This document shows positions 1-7,991 of a stretch of 64,000 nucleotides of DNA, piece after piece. Within the stretch, counting starts at the first letter, position 1; each line of letters begins with the position of its first letter. The notes below the pieces were generated by a model. That model was given only the letters and a program-made list of their open reading frames with translations. It searched no databases and was not told where the DNA came from. Position numbers and translations under genes: made by a program. Source of the stretch: Gammaproteobacteria bacterium (GTDB lineage: Bacteria; Pseudomonadota; Gammaproteobacteria; Steroidobacterales; Steroidobacteraceae); contig JAQGOF010000241.1 in NCBI GenBank assembly GCA_028293745.1, positions 1-64,000 of the forward strand. The letters are read 5' to 3'.

Positions 1-96
1 GTGCGTGCGGAGTACAAAAGTCACGTCGTATTCACCAAGCGCAACGCAAATCAGGAAGTAGACGAATGGAAACTGGGATTCGCGTTCTTCTTCTGA
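1..96 (+). CDS. C-terminal end of an upstream outer-membrane protein gene (partial)
   Basis: Frame 1 is open from the first base to a TGA at 94-96 and encodes 31 residues ending in LGFAFFF. An alternating polar/hydrophobic strand closed by a terminal phenylalanine is the usual C-terminus of an outer-membrane beta-barrel, where the last aromatic residue is the BAM recognition signal. The frame overlaps the next gene's start (ATG 66) by 31 bases. That fits a tightly packed operon, and the next gene also encodes a barrel ending in FF. Only the tail is visible, so the family cannot be named. It could also be a chance open frame. Confidence 0.45.
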   Translation: MRAEYKSHVVFTKRNANQEVDEWKLGFAFFF

Positions 97-800
97 CTGC
101 GGTCCTGATGACGCTTCCGGGCTGCGCATCCGTGCGCAACTGGTTCCATCACCGCAGCGAAGTACGCCAGGCAAGGGCGGAAGCCAAGGAAGAAGCCGCG
201 CAGCAGGACGCCCAGGCCGCTCAGCAGGATGCGGATGCCAGCCCTCCCCGTGTGGTAGACCCGGAAGTCGAGCGGCGCAAGATCAAGGTGCCGAAGATCA
301 AGAGCTCGAACATCGAGATCGGCGTTCAGGACGGCTTCATTTCGATCGAGGACTTCGGTACCCAAAATGCCTATGGGTTGACCGCCGCCTACCACATCAC
401 CGAGGACTTCTTCTTCCAGGGCGAATACGGCCGTGCCTATGCGGGCCGCACGAGCTTCGAGACCCTCGGCGGCAATATTCAACTCCTTACGAGCAGTGAG
501 AGACGCTTCACGTACTACGACATCGCCCTGGGCTACAACCTGCTTCCAGGCGAGGCCTTCATCGGTCGGGGCCGCGCCATGACGAGCGCTTTCTATTTTC
601 TCGGCGGCATCGGCGGCACCAAGTTCGCAGGCGACAACCACTTCACCGTGAACTTCGGCGGCGGCTACCGGGTGCTGCCCTCGGACTGGCTCGCCATTCA
701 CATCCAGGTGCAGGATCGCGTGTTCCGCACTGACCTGCTGGGCGTGTCGAAGCTCACCAACAACGTGGAAGCGACGCTCGGCGCGACCGTATTCTTTTAA
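66..800 (+). CDS. Outer-membrane beta-barrel domain lipoprotein
   Basis: Predicted outer-membrane protein of 244 residues. Residues 1-20 form a lipoprotein signal with lipobox LPGC, so Cys20 would be the lipidated N-terminus. A charged, probably helical linker rich in Glu, Ala and Gln follows (about 28-60). From about residue 75 the chain alternates short hydrophobic strands and Gly/Asn turns and ends in ATVFF, as small eight-stranded barrels do. The GGAAG at 54-58 supports the ATG at 66. It is the first complete gene of a co-directional set with a TlpA-like protein, a DUF4266 lipoprotein and a DUF3570 barrel, a combination I recall from other Gram-negative genomes. The function is unknown. 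A structural or electron/metal-handling envelope role is inference from the neighbours. Confidence 0.75.
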   Translation: METGIRVLLLTAVLMTLPGCASVRNWFHHRSEVRQARAEAKEEAAQQDAQAAQQDADASPPRVVDPEVERRKIKVPKIKSSNIEIGVQDGFISIEDFGTQNAYGLTAAYHITEDFFFQGEYGRAYAGRTSFETLGGNIQLLTSSERRFTYYDIALGYNLLPGEAFIGRGRAMTSAFYFLGGIGGTKFAGDNHFTVNFGGGYRVLPSDWLAIHIQVQDRVFRTDLLGVSKLTNNVEATLGATVFF

Positions 801-802
801 AG

Positions 803-822
803 GTGCGACGCATGCGTCGCAC
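803..822. repeat. Perfect 20-bp palindrome, copy 1
   Basis: GTGCGACGCATGCGTCGCAC equals its own reverse complement. It fills most of the 32-base gap between the barrel lipoprotein stop (800) and the TlpA-like start (833). The same palindrome, inside a 23-bp identical block (802-824), recurs at 22647-22669 in an unrelated context. That points to a dispersed palindromic repeat (REP-like), not a site specific to this operon. In the mRNA it would form an intercistronic stem of up to about 8 bp. Confidence 0.8.
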
Positions 823-832
823 GGAGACGGAC

Positions 833-1369
833 ATGAATAATCGTATTTCAGGCCGTATCGCAACAAAAGGCTTCACTCGTGCGACTGTCGCTGCTGTGGC
901 TACTGCCGCGCTGCTCATTGCCGTGTCGGCCTCGAACGCAGCCTCCAGCAGCGGTCCCGCACCGCAATTCACCCTCGACTCCCGCGCCGGCTCGAAGATC
1001 AGCCTCGCGCAGTACAAGGGCCAGGTGGTCATGCTCAACTTCTGGGCCAGCTGGTGTGGGCCGTGCCGGCAGGAAATGCCCCTGCTCGAGAACATTTACA
1101 AGAAGTACAACAAGATGGGCTTCACGATGATCGGCGTGAACGTGGAGCCCGACTCGAAGGCGGCAGAGGGCTTCCTGAAGCAGACCCCCGTCAGCTTCCC
1201 CGTCATCTATGACAAGGACAGCACGGTCAGCAAGGCCTACGACGTCTCCGGAATGCCCAGCACGGTGATCATCGACCGCAAGGGCAACATCCGCGTGCTG
1301 CACCGGGGCTACAAGCCCGGCGACGAGAACGAGTATCTGGACAGCATCCGTAGTCTCGTCCGAGAGTAA
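833..1369 (+). CDS. TlpA/ResA-like thioredoxin-fold thiol-disulfide oxidoreductase
   Basis: Periplasmic or membrane-tethered thioredoxin-family protein of 178 residues. An N-terminal hydrophobic signal segment (about 17-36) is followed by the thioredoxin fold. The active site WCGPC has Cys75 and Cys78 preceded by the family's FWASW, and the cis-proline loop is GMPST. Members reduce or resolve disulfides in exported proteins such as cytochrome maturation or copper-delivery factors. I chose ATG 833 because GGAG at 823-826 is well spaced. Upstream in-frame GTG 803 and ATG 812 would read through the palindrome. The partner is probably encoded nearby. The next gene, a lipoprotein with a conserved C-terminal Cys-Gly-Cys, is an obvious candidate substrate, but that is inference. 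Confidence 0.9.
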   Translation: MNNRISGRIATKGFTRATVAAVATAALLIAVSASNAASSSGPAPQFTLDSRAGSKISLAQYKGQVVMLNFWASWCGPCRQEMPLLENIYKKYNKMGFTMIGVNVEPDSKAAEGFLKQTPVSFPVIYDKDSTVSKAYDVSGMPSTVIIDRKGNIRVLHRGYKPGDENEYLDSIRSLVRE

Positions 1370-1382
1370 AGAGGACTCCGTC

Positions 1383-1610
1383 ATGCGGGTTCATACAATC
1401 CTCATCGCTGTAGCCGTGGGACTTCTCCTCGGAGGGTGCTCGCCCATCGAGCCCTGGGTGAAACCCTATGAGCGCGAGCACTTCGCCGACCCCATCATGT
1501 CGTTCAACCGTGATCCTGTCTCGGGCGTCTACCTCGAACACGTGATGGAGTCGCGTGAAGGCTCGCGGGGTGCTACGGGTGGCGTAGGCGGCGGCTGCGG
1601 ATGCAATTGA
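1383..1610 (+). CDS. DUF4266 small lipoprotein with C-terminal Cys-Gly-Cys
   Basis: A 75-residue lipoprotein. The signal peptide ends in the lipobox LGGC, giving lipidated Cys19. The mature part carries the DUF4266 signatures as I know them: WVKPYER, ADPIMSFNRDP, an EHV..SREG segment and a glycine-rich tail ending GGGCGCN. The two terminal cysteines (residues 72 and 74) are the obvious functional atoms, as metal ligands or as a redox dithiol. The gene begins 13 bases after the TlpA-like gene and overlaps the DUF3570 frame (1601) if that frame uses its first ATG. No function is established for DUF4266 as far as I know. Confidence 0.85.
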   Translation: MRVHTILIAVAVGLLLGGCSPIEPWVKPYEREHFADPIMSFNRDPVSGVYLEHVMESREGSRGATGGVGGGCGCN

Positions 1611-2851
1611 CCGTGTTTCGAAAGCGCATCCGTATGTCGCTTCAGCGACATACCAGAACGCTGCTGGCTCTTTGCCTTTGTGTCACCCCGGCGCTGGCCG
1701 GGGTGCTTCCGGACGATCGCGCAGACGTCCTCTATCATCGCTATCAGGGCGGTGGCATCACCATTCAGGGCCCGTCGGTCCTCATTCAAAAGAAGGTTAC
1801 CGACAACCTCGCGGTGAACTACAACTTCTACCAGGACTACCTCACCAGCGCGTCCATCGACGTGCTGGTCTCGGGGGCGAGCCCATACAAGGAGAAGCGG
1901 ACGCAGCACAGCGGCGGCTTCCAGTACCTGCACGGCAAGTCGACCTACAGCGCCGGGATCATCAACAGTAGCGAGCCCGACTACAAATCGAACACCACCT
2001 ACTACTCGATCAGCCAGGACATGTTTGGCGACCTGACCACCGTGACCATGACGTACAAGCGGGGTTGGGACAAGGTGTTCCGCGACGTGAAGGATCCCGC
2101 GACGGGCCGCCTCGTGAACGATCCCCGCTTTGGCAACACCGGTTTGGCCGGGCCGGACATCCCGTTCCGGGACGCTGATCACCGGGGCTACGCCGTAGGC
2201 GCCAGCCAGATTCTCACGCGCAACCTGATCGCGAGCTTCAACTACGAAGTGCTCACCGATCAGGGCTACCTTGCGAGCCCGTACCGGAAAATACGGTACC
2301 TGAGTCCGGGCGCCGGCAAGGGCTTCACGCTGGCTGACCAGGTGTACCCCAACACCCGGACCAGCAATGCGGCTGCAATCGAAGCGAAGTACTACCTGTG
2401 GTACCGCGCCGCCATCACTGCGCAATACCGTTACTTTTCGGACACGTGGGGCATCCGTGGTCACACGGCAGAGATCGGCTACACCCATCCGGCCTGGAAA
2501 AGCTGGATATTTGACGGCACGTTCCGCTTCTACACCCAGAACGCCGCCAGCTTCTACAGCGACCTGTTCCCACGCGCCAATGCCCAGAACTTCGAGGCCC
2601 GGGACCGCGAGCTGGCTGCATTCAACAGCTTCACCATCGGCGTCGGCGCAGCGTACGACTTCCCCATTCCGCGTAACCGCTGGATCAACAAGAGCAGCCT
2701 GAACTTCCGGCTCGATCACCTGCTGATCGACTACAAGGACTTCCGCAATGCGCTGCTGACCGGCACGGCGCCCGGGTTCACGGCCGGTAACGAGCCGCTG
2801 TACAAGCTGAACGCAACCATCTTCCAGGCGTTCGTTTCAGTCTGGTTCTGA
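1601..2851 (+). CDS. DUF3570 outer-membrane beta-barrel protein
   Basis: Large barrel of 416 residues (405 if translation begins at ATG 1634). The signal peptide runs LLALCLCVTPALAG. The mature chain has the DUF3570 pattern DDRADVLYHRYQGGG near its N-terminus, many Tyr/Arg-rich alternating strands, and ends FQAFVSVWF with the terminal phenylalanine typical of BAM substrates. ATG 1601 overlaps the DUF4266 stop and would be translationally coupled. ATG 1634 lies inside a hairpin (1632-1653), which makes it a poor free start. It is the last gene of the module. DUF3570 is regularly paired with DUF4266, but its cargo is unknown. Specialised transport or anchoring of a surface factor is inference. 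Confidence 0.85.
   Translation: MQLTVFRKRIRMSLQRHTRTLLALCLCVTPALAGVLPDDRADVLYHRYQGGGITIQGPSVLIQKKVTDNLAVNYNFYQDYLTSASIDVLVSGASPYKEKRTQHSGGFQYLHGKSTYSAGIINSSEPDYKSNTTYYSISQDMFGDLTTVTMTYKRGWDKVFRDVKDPATGRLVNDPRFGNTGLAGPDIPFRDADHRGYAVGASQILTRNLIASFNYEVLTDQGYLASPYRKIRYLSPGAGKGFTLADQVYPNTRTSNAAAIEAKYYLWYRAAITAQYRYFSDTWGIRGHTAEIGYTHPAWKSWIFDGTFRFYTQNAASFYSDLFPRANAQNFEARDRELAAFNSFTIGVGAAYDFPIPRNRWINKSSLNFRLDHLLIDYKDFRNALLTGTAPGFTAGNEPLYKLNATIFQAFVSVWF
1632..1653 (+). other. Strong hairpin covering a possible start codon of the DUF3570 gene
   Basis: GTATGTCGCT (1632-1641) pairs with AGCGACATAC (1644-1653) to give a 10-bp stem (8 or 9 bp if a larger loop is allowed) with almost no loop. The ATG at 1634-1636 sits in the left arm. 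It is either a dispersed palindromic repeat that has landed in coding sequence or an element that hides the internal start. Its core resembles that of the 803-822 palindrome only loosely. Confidence 0.6.
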
Positions 2852-2893
2852 TTCCACGCAGCAGAGCAGTTGTAGTATGCGTCTTGTCCGACG

Positions 2894-2921
2894 GTCAAAA
2901 GTCGCCTTCGGCGCTTTTGAC
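2894..2921 (+). terminator. Hairpin downstream of DUF3570, possible transcription terminator or REP-like element
   Basis: GTCAAAAG (2894-2901) pairs with CTTTTGAC (2914-2921). An inner CGCC/GGCG stem (2903-2906 with 2910-2913) is closed by a TTC loop, with one bulged T at 2902. It begins 42 bases after the DUF3570 stop. No U-run follows, so it is not a canonical intrinsic terminator. An RNA-end protector or repeat element is equally possible. It sits 87 bases upstream of the SYLF gene. Confidence 0.45.
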
Positions 2922-3007
2922 ACTTGCGCTCGAAGCTGAGTTAAGCTAGAGCAATCAGTCGTACACGTGTCTGCACGTGACGACAGTAACGCAAGGGGAT
3001 TTTAAGT

Positions 3008-3853
3008 ATGCGAAGCCGCATAAGACTGTTCGCAGCTTTGGCGGGACTCGTGCTCGCGTCGGGTGCGACAGGAGCTTGGGCGCAGGCACGGGAACAGGGA
3101 CGCCTGCTCATGGCGAGCCAAGTGCTCGAAGAGCTGCGCTCATCGCGTGACCAGTACATTCCAGACAGGCTGCTCGAGCGTGCTTACGCGATCGCAGTCA
3201 TACCTGACATGACGAAGATTGCATTCTTCGCCGGGGGACGTCGCGGACACGGTGTGCTCGTGGTGCGCGACAAGGATGGCCGCTTCACCAGCCCGACCTT
3301 CATCACCATGACGGGTGGCAGCTTTGGATGGCAGTGGGGTGTCTCATCGACTGACATCATGCTGGTGTTCACCACGCGCAAGGGCGTGGAGGGCATTACC
3401 GGTGGTAAGTTCACGTTGGGTGCCGATGCATCAGTAGCAGCTGGGCCAGTCGGACGTCAGGCGTCAGCTTCGACTGACACGAGCTTCAAGGCAGAGGTCT
3501 ACTCGTACTCGCGAACCCGTGGTGTGTTCGCTGGACTGGCCATCGATGGCACGGCGTTGTCAATCGACGATGACGCGAATGAGACGTTCTACGGGAAGCC
3601 CGATATCCTCGCTTCCGACATCATTTCCGGGAAAGTGCGGAGCAATGATGATTCGGCGCGGCGGTTCATGACTGCCATTAATTCCGGCACGGGGGCGCAG
3701 GCGGCAGCGAACACGACCACTGCGTCGGCTCCGGTTTCGCAACCGGCGAATGGTGTGCAGAGTGACGCGCCGTCACCGATGCGGTCGGCTCCGGCTACGG
3801 GGGCGCAAGCGTTTCCGATGGAAGATCCGAATCCGGGGAAGGAACCTAAGTAG
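3008..3853 (+). CDS. SYLF-domain (YSC84-related) lipid-binding exported protein
   Basis: An exported protein of 281 residues. The signal peptide is cleaved near AWAQA (about residue 25). The SYLF/Ysc84 domain follows (about 35-210), with the family's ERAYAIAVIPDMTKIAFFAGGRRGHGVL stretch beginning near residue 60, the GG.FGWQWGVSSTDIMLVF core and a late YSYSRTRGVFAGLAIDG block. SYLF domains bind membranes or phosphoinositides in eukaryotes. In bacteria they occur in periplasmic proteins of unknown role. The C-terminal 60 or so residues are low-complexity (Ala/Pro/Ser/Thr). AAGGGG precedes ATG 3008. It appears monocistronic. Confidence 0.85.
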   Translation: MRSRIRLFAALAGLVLASGATGAWAQAREQGRLLMASQVLEELRSSRDQYIPDRLLERAYAIAVIPDMTKIAFFAGGRRGHGVLVVRDKDGRFTSPTFITMTGGSFGWQWGVSSTDIMLVFTTRKGVEGITGGKFTLGADASVAAGPVGRQASASTDTSFKAEVYSYSRTRGVFAGLAIDGTALSIDDDANETFYGKPDILASDIISGKVRSNDDSARRFMTAINSGTGAQAAANTTTASAPVSQPANGVQSDAPSPMRSAPATGAQAFPMEDPNPGKEPK

Positions 3854-4194
3854 CGTTTATACCGTCAGACGAGGGGGGTGCCCGCTCGCCAGACGGGGGG
3901 TCGGAATAAGAAGGACGCGTCGGCGCGTCGCGTGAGTGCCGTCGGCGCGGGTATCTGACGTAGTAGGCCGGCCCGCCAAGCCTGGAGGGAGCGGGGTCGT
4001 GCCCTCCACTCATAAATCCGTCCACCGACCCGTTGCGCAAGAGCGCAGGGCCGGCAGCCGGATTTATGAGCGGTGGACCCGCCCTGATAGCGCTCCTCGG
4101 TACGTGTAGTCTCTGGCTAGGAGCCGAGAGTCGAACCGAGAATCGGACCGAGAATCGGACCGAGAGTCGGAGGCCGAGGGGGGCGGAGAACGTT
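3854..4194 (+). other. Structured 341-bp non-coding leader upstream of the MATE gene
   Basis: No convincing gene lies here. Three structures are visible. The first is a hairpin at 3914-3929 (GACGCG, loop TCGG, CGCGTC). The second is a larger inverted repeat, CTCATAAATCCG (4009-4020) with CGGATTTATGAG (4059-4070), enclosing a small TGCGC/GCGCA stem (4034-4038 with 4043-4047). The third is a tandem 12-bp repeat at 4128-4175 (four units, the middle two identical: GAATCGGACCGA). The repeat ends 19 bases before the GTG start, so it could influence initiation. The frame through it is open back to 4033 but encodes only TENR-like repeats. Confidence 0.6.
4128..4175 (+). repeat. Tandem 12-bp repeat (four units) before the MATE start
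   Basis: Units lie at 4128, 4140, 4152 and 4164. Units two and three are identical and the outer two are diverged. The 12-bp period keeps frame, so copy-number change would not shift any overlapping frame. It lies just before the ribosome-binding site GGAG (4185-4188) of the MATE gene. Confidence 0.75.
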
Positions 4195-5562
4195 GTGAAG
4201 GATCTCACTCAAGGCCCCATCCCCAGGCAAGTGGTTGCGATGGCCGTTCCCATCTTCTTGGGAATGCTGTTCCAGACCCTGTACTTCCTCGTTGACCTCT
4301 ACTTCGTCGCGGGGTTGGGGGATGCGGCGCTGGCGGGCGTGGGCGCGGCGGGTAATGTGTCCATGGTCATCATCGCGCTCACGCAGATGCTGGGTGTGGG
4401 AACTGTGGCGCTCGTATCCCACGCGGCGGGAAGGAAGGACCAGGCGGAGGCCAACCTCATCTTCAATCAGTCCGTGCTGCTTTCGGCGATCCTGGGAGTT
4501 GTGACCCTCGTTGCGGGATATGGACTGACGAACTCGTACGTACATTCGTTGGCGGCCGATGAAGCGGCCGCGGCGGCGGGCATTGCGTATCTGTATTGGT
4601 ATCTGCCCGGACTTGCGCTGCAGTTTGCGATGGTCGCGATGGGCTCCGCGTTACGCGGCACGGGAATCGTCAAGCCAACCATGATGGTGCAAGTGCTCAC
4701 GGTCGTGCTGAACACCGTGTTTGCGCCGATCTTCATCGCCGGATGGGGCACCCATCATCCCTTCGGAGCGGCGGGCGCGGGCTTCGCAAGCACGCTCTCT
4801 ATCGCCATTGGCGTCGTATTTCTGTGGTTCTACTTCACCAGGCTCGAGCACTTCGTGGCGCTCAACCGGCGGCAATGGGCGCCCCACTTCGCAACCTGGA
4901 AACGCATACTGAATATCGGGCTGCCGGCCGGCGGCGAGATGCTGATGATCTTCGTGGTCGTCGCCGTCGTCTACTGGGCGATCCGGGGCTTCGGCCCCGC
5001 CACCCAGGCGGGGTTCGGGATTGCCCAGCGAGTGATGCAGGCGCTCTTCGTCCCCGTAATGGCTGTTGCCTTCGCGGCGGCGCCCGTCGCCGGGCAGAAT
5101 TTCGGCGCGGGTCACGCGGACCGTGTAAAGGAGACGTTTCGGGCCGCCGCCGCGATGAGCATAGCCCTCATGCTTGCGGACACGTTCCTGTGTCAGTGGC
5201 AAGCCGACTCTCTCATAAGGCTGTTCAGCGACGACCCGGCTGTCATTGCCGTGGGAGCGCCCTACCTGCAGATCCTCTCGTGGAACTTCGTTGCAACGGG
5301 CCTGGCGTTCACCTGTTCCAGCATGTTCCAAGCAATGGGTAACAGCTGGCCGTCGCTCATCAGTTCCGGCTCAAGAGTCATCACCTACGTGATACCCGCG
5401 ATCTGGTTAGGATCGCAAGGCCACTTCGAGCTGCGGCATCTGTGGTATCTCGCGCTAGTGACCGTGACGTTCCAGGCCGCGTTGAGCCTGATACTGCTGC
5501 AACAACAGTTCCGCCAGAGGCTGGGACCTAAGGTGCGTCCGCAAACAGCGGCAACGTCTTGA
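4195..5562 (+). CDS. MATE-family multidrug/antimicrobial exporter
   Basis: Inner-membrane cation-coupled exporter of 455 residues with the two-times-six helix organisation of MATE proteins. The start MKDLTQGPIPRQVVAMAVPI is the usual first segment of the family, which places initiation at GTG 4195 with GGAG at 4185-4188. The upstream open frame to 4033 is repeat sequence and is not needed. The internal repeat is visible as two similar halves, each beginning with an amphipathic stretch and a membrane helix (about 15-35 and 240-260). Substrates cannot be inferred. The last 35 bases overlap the 3' end of the convergent alpha-E gene. Confidence 0.92.
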   Translation: MKDLTQGPIPRQVVAMAVPIFLGMLFQTLYFLVDLYFVAGLGDAALAGVGAAGNVSMVIIALTQMLGVGTVALVSHAAGRKDQAEANLIFNQSVLLSAILGVVTLVAGYGLTNSYVHSLAADEAAAAAGIAYLYWYLPGLALQFAMVAMGSALRGTGIVKPTMMVQVLTVVLNTVFAPIFIAGWGTHHPFGAAGAGFASTLSIAIGVVFLWFYFTRLEHFVALNRRQWAPHFATWKRILNIGLPAGGEMLMIFVVVAVVYWAIRGFGPATQAGFGIAQRVMQALFVPVMAVAFAAAPVAGQNFGAGHADRVKETFRAAAAMSIALMLADTFLCQWQADSLIRLFSDDPAVIAVGAPYLQILSWNFVATGLAFTCSSMFQAMGNSWPSLISSGSRVITYVIPAIWLGSQGHFELRHLWYLALVTVTFQAALSLILLQQQFRQRLGPKVRPQTAATS

Positions 5563-6535
5563 CGCCATCGGACCATTGCACCTGGCGCATCGTCGGCGCG
5601 CCACCGCGCGATGGAAAGTACGTCTGCGCAATTCCGTCGTGCACGCCAATGATGTGCAGCTGCAGCCGATCGATCAGCTCATGCAGTCCGGGTAGATCGA
5701 GCGCTGCCATGTCGGCCTCGCCCATAAACCGGATGACACCGGCCAAGGCATCCAGGACCCCGGCGCTGCGCGGCAATGCCAACAGGCACTGCTCGATCTG
5801 CCTCAAGCTGAACACGCAGGCACGCGGGAACTGTTCGCCGCGCAACACGAATTCAAGAACGTCCGTGCGACTGACACGCGTGCGCCGGCTCAGACGATAC
5901 ATCTCGTACCCGGACAACGACTTGAGCACGCTCACCCATTGAATCGTGTCGAAAGGCCGGAGCTCGGGCGCGTCATCGGGTAGCAGTTGCGCCGACCGCA
6001 CATCGACGATGCGGCTCGTCATGTCCGCGCGCTCGACATTGCGGCCCAGCATCAGGAACGTATACGCATCATTGCGATTCATCGTTCCCTCGAGCGCACC
6101 GATGATCGTCTGTGATGTCTGCACGATCCGCTTGAGGAAGTTGAAACGGGTCCGCTTGTTGAGCCCCGTGGAGAGCTCTTCGATGAATTCGAGGAACGAC
6201 TGGTTCAGCAGCTCCCAGGCCTCGGTGGGAAGAATATCGCGCAGCGTGCGCGCATTCTCGCGGGCCCGCTTGAACGAAGACACGATGGAGCCGGGATTCT
6301 CCGGATCCGCGAGCAGAAACTGCACGATGTCACGCTCGTCGGCGCGACTGGCGGCGCGTGCATCGAACATTGCGCGGCTGCCCGTAATGTCGATCAGCGG
6401 CTGCCATCCGGGAGCCAGTCCCTTGGGCAGGTCCAGCAGCAGGTTGGTATTGACGCTTACGAGGCGTGCCGTATTCTCCACTCGCTCGATATAGCGCGCG
6501 AGCCAATACACGTTCTCAACTACTCTTGCGAGCAC
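5528..6535 (-). CDS. Alpha-E domain protein (stand-alone)
   Basis: An all-helical protein of 335 residues with the alpha-E domain signature at its start (MLARVVENVYWLARYIERVENTARL) and the later NRNDAYTFLMLGRNVERADMTSRIVD block. Alpha-E proteins accompany circularly permuted ATP-grasp enzymes and transglutaminase-fold proteins. Comparative genomics of amidoligase systems (Aravind and colleagues) predicted that they act together in peptide synthesis or modification, but no reaction is established to my knowledge. The gene lies 4 bases after the ATP-grasp gene and is surely co-transcribed with it. A second alpha-E domain is fused to an ATP-grasp at 11659-14148. Confidence 0.9.
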   Translation of the reverse strand: MLARVVENVYWLARYIERVENTARLVSVNTNLLLDLPKGLAPGWQPLIDITGSRAMFDARAASRADERDIVQFLLADPENPGSIVSSFKRARENARTLRDILPTEAWELLNQSFLEFIEELSTGLNKRTRFNFLKRIVQTSQTIIGALEGTMNRNDAYTFLMLGRNVERADMTSRIVDVRSAQLLPDDAPELRPFDTIQWVSVLKSLSGYEMYRLSRRTRVSRTDVLEFVLRGEQFPRACVFSLRQIEQCLLALPRSAGVLDALAGVIRFMGEADMAALDLPGLHELIDRLQLHIIGVHDGIAQTYFPSRGGAPTMRQVQWSDGVKTLPLFADAP

Positions 6536-6539
6536 TCTT

Positions 6540-7991
6540 TTACGCCTCGGTATCCACTATCCAGGTGTCCTTGCTACCGCCGCCTTGAGAGGAATTGACC
6601 ACCAGCGAGCCTTGCCGCAGCGCAACCCGAGTCAGTCCCCCGGTTGTTACGTACGTCTGCGGCCCACTCAGAATGAAAGGACGCAGATCGACGTGCCGCG
6701 GCTCGATCCGGTCACCTACAAACGTCGGAACCGTAGACAGCGTGATCACAGGCTGCGCAATGAAGCTTCTCGGGTCCGCTTTCAACTGCGCGGCAAACGA
6801 ATTGCGCTCACGCTGTGTGGACATGGGCCCCATGAGCATCCCGTAGCCGCCCGAGCCATCAACAGGCTTCACCACCAATGAATCCAGGTGGCCGAGAACG
6901 TGTTCGAGCTCCTTCTTGTCCCGACAACGCCAGGACGGCACGTTGGGAAGAATGGGCGCCTCGTCCAGGTAGTACTTGATCATGTCGGGGACGTACGTGT
7001 AGACGAGTTTGTCGTCAGCCACGCCCGCGCCTGGTGCATTTGCGAGCGCGACGTTGCCGCTGGCCCACGCGCGCATGAGTCCTGGGACTCCCAGCGACGA
7101 ATCCGACCGGAATACTTCCGGATCGAGGAAGTCATCATCGATGCGCCGATAGATCACATCCACCCGTGTCCAGCCACGAATGGTCTGCATGTACACGCAA
7201 TCGTCTTCGTGCACCGCGAGATCGCGCCCCTCCACGAGCTCGCAACCCATCTGCCTCGCCAGAAACGCATGTTCGAAATAAGCTGAGTTGTAGATGCCCG
7301 GCGTCAGCACCACAACCTCCGGCTGACGTTCGTGCCGGGATGACAATGCAACCAGCATGTCATGCAGCTGCGAGGGATAGTCATCGACCGGAAGGATGGC
7401 GGCGCTTTCGAACAACTCCGGAAACACCCGCTTCACGACCTGCCGGTTTTCGATCATGTACGAGACGCCGGAAGGAACCCGCAGATTGTCTTCCAGCACG
7501 TAGACGGTGCCGTCCTTGTCGCGCACCAGGTCGCTGCCGCAGATGTGCGCCCAGCAGCCGCCTGGCGGCTTGACACCAACACACTCGGACCGGAAATTCT
7601 TCGAAGTGGAGATGACCTCCTTCGGAAAGAGGCCGTCGGCGACCATGCGCTGCTCGTGGTAGACATCATCGATGAAGAGGTTCAGGGCCGCGACGCGCTG
7701 CTTCAGCCCCTTTTCGATCTTCGCCCATTCCTTGCGGGTGATCGTCCGCGGGATGATGTCCAGCGGCCATGCCCGGTCGATGGAGCCTTCCTGCTCGTGG
7801 TACACGGTGAACGTAATACCCATTGCCTTGATCGCAAGCTCTGCAGCCTGCTGGCGTACCCCGATTTCCTCCCCACCCAGCTCCGACAGATAGCGCATCA
7901 GGGCCCTGCCCGCGGCGCGGGCGCCACCACTCGGGCCGACGAGCTCATCGTGCTGGCCAGGAGCGCTATAGGTGTTCCAATCGATGCTCAT
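6540..7991 (-). CDS. Circularly permuted type-2 ATP-grasp protein (stand-alone)
   Basis: Predicted ATP-dependent carboxylate-amine ligase of 483 residues. Visible family blocks are DDDFLDPEVFRSDSSLGVPGL, the nucleotide-binding lysine and glycine-rich loop VVKPVDGSGGYGMLMGP, and the C-terminal QGGGSKDTWIV. I place the start at ATG 7991 (MSIDWNTYS), where family homology begins. The open frame extends to 8156 but that part is non-homologous. No clear Shine-Dalgarno precedes 7991. It is the first gene of a two-gene operon with alpha-E, divergent across about 200 bases from the DUF2126 transglutaminase. Unlike the fused paralogue it keeps the intact glycine-rich loop, so it is the more likely ATP-active enzyme. 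Confidence 0.92.
   Translation of the reverse strand: MSIDWNTYSAPGQHDELVGPSGGARAAGRALMRYLSELGGEEIGVRQQAAELAIKAMGITFTVYHEQEGSIDRAWPLDIIPRTITRKEWAKIEKGLKQRVAALNLFIDDVYHEQRMVADGLFPKEVISTSKNFRSECVGVKPPGGCWAHICGSDLVRDKDGTVYVLEDNLRVPSGVSYMIENRQVVKRVFPELFESAAILPVDDYPSQLHDMLVALSSRHERQPEVVVLTPGIYNSAYFEHAFLARQMGCELVEGRDLAVHEDDCVYMQTIRGWTRVDVIYRRIDDDFLDPEVFRSDSSLGVPGLMRAWASGNVALANAPGAGVADDKLVYTYVPDMIKYYLDEAPILPNVPSWRCRDKKELEHVLGHLDSLVVKPVDGSGGYGMLMGPMSTQRERNSFAAQLKADPRSFIAQPVITLSTVPTFVGDRIEPRHVDLRPFILSGPQTYVTTGGLTRVALRQGSLVVNSSQGGGSKDTWIVDTEA

Noticed and set aside
1529-2719. 396-codon open frame on the minus strand
   Set aside because: It lies antisense to DUF3570 and lacks any recognisable domain; GC-rich third positions create such shadows.
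4033-4194. N-terminal extension of the MATE protein
   Set aside because: The frame is open but encodes a TENR repeat from tandem DNA. Family homology starts at the GTG 4195, which has its own GGAG.
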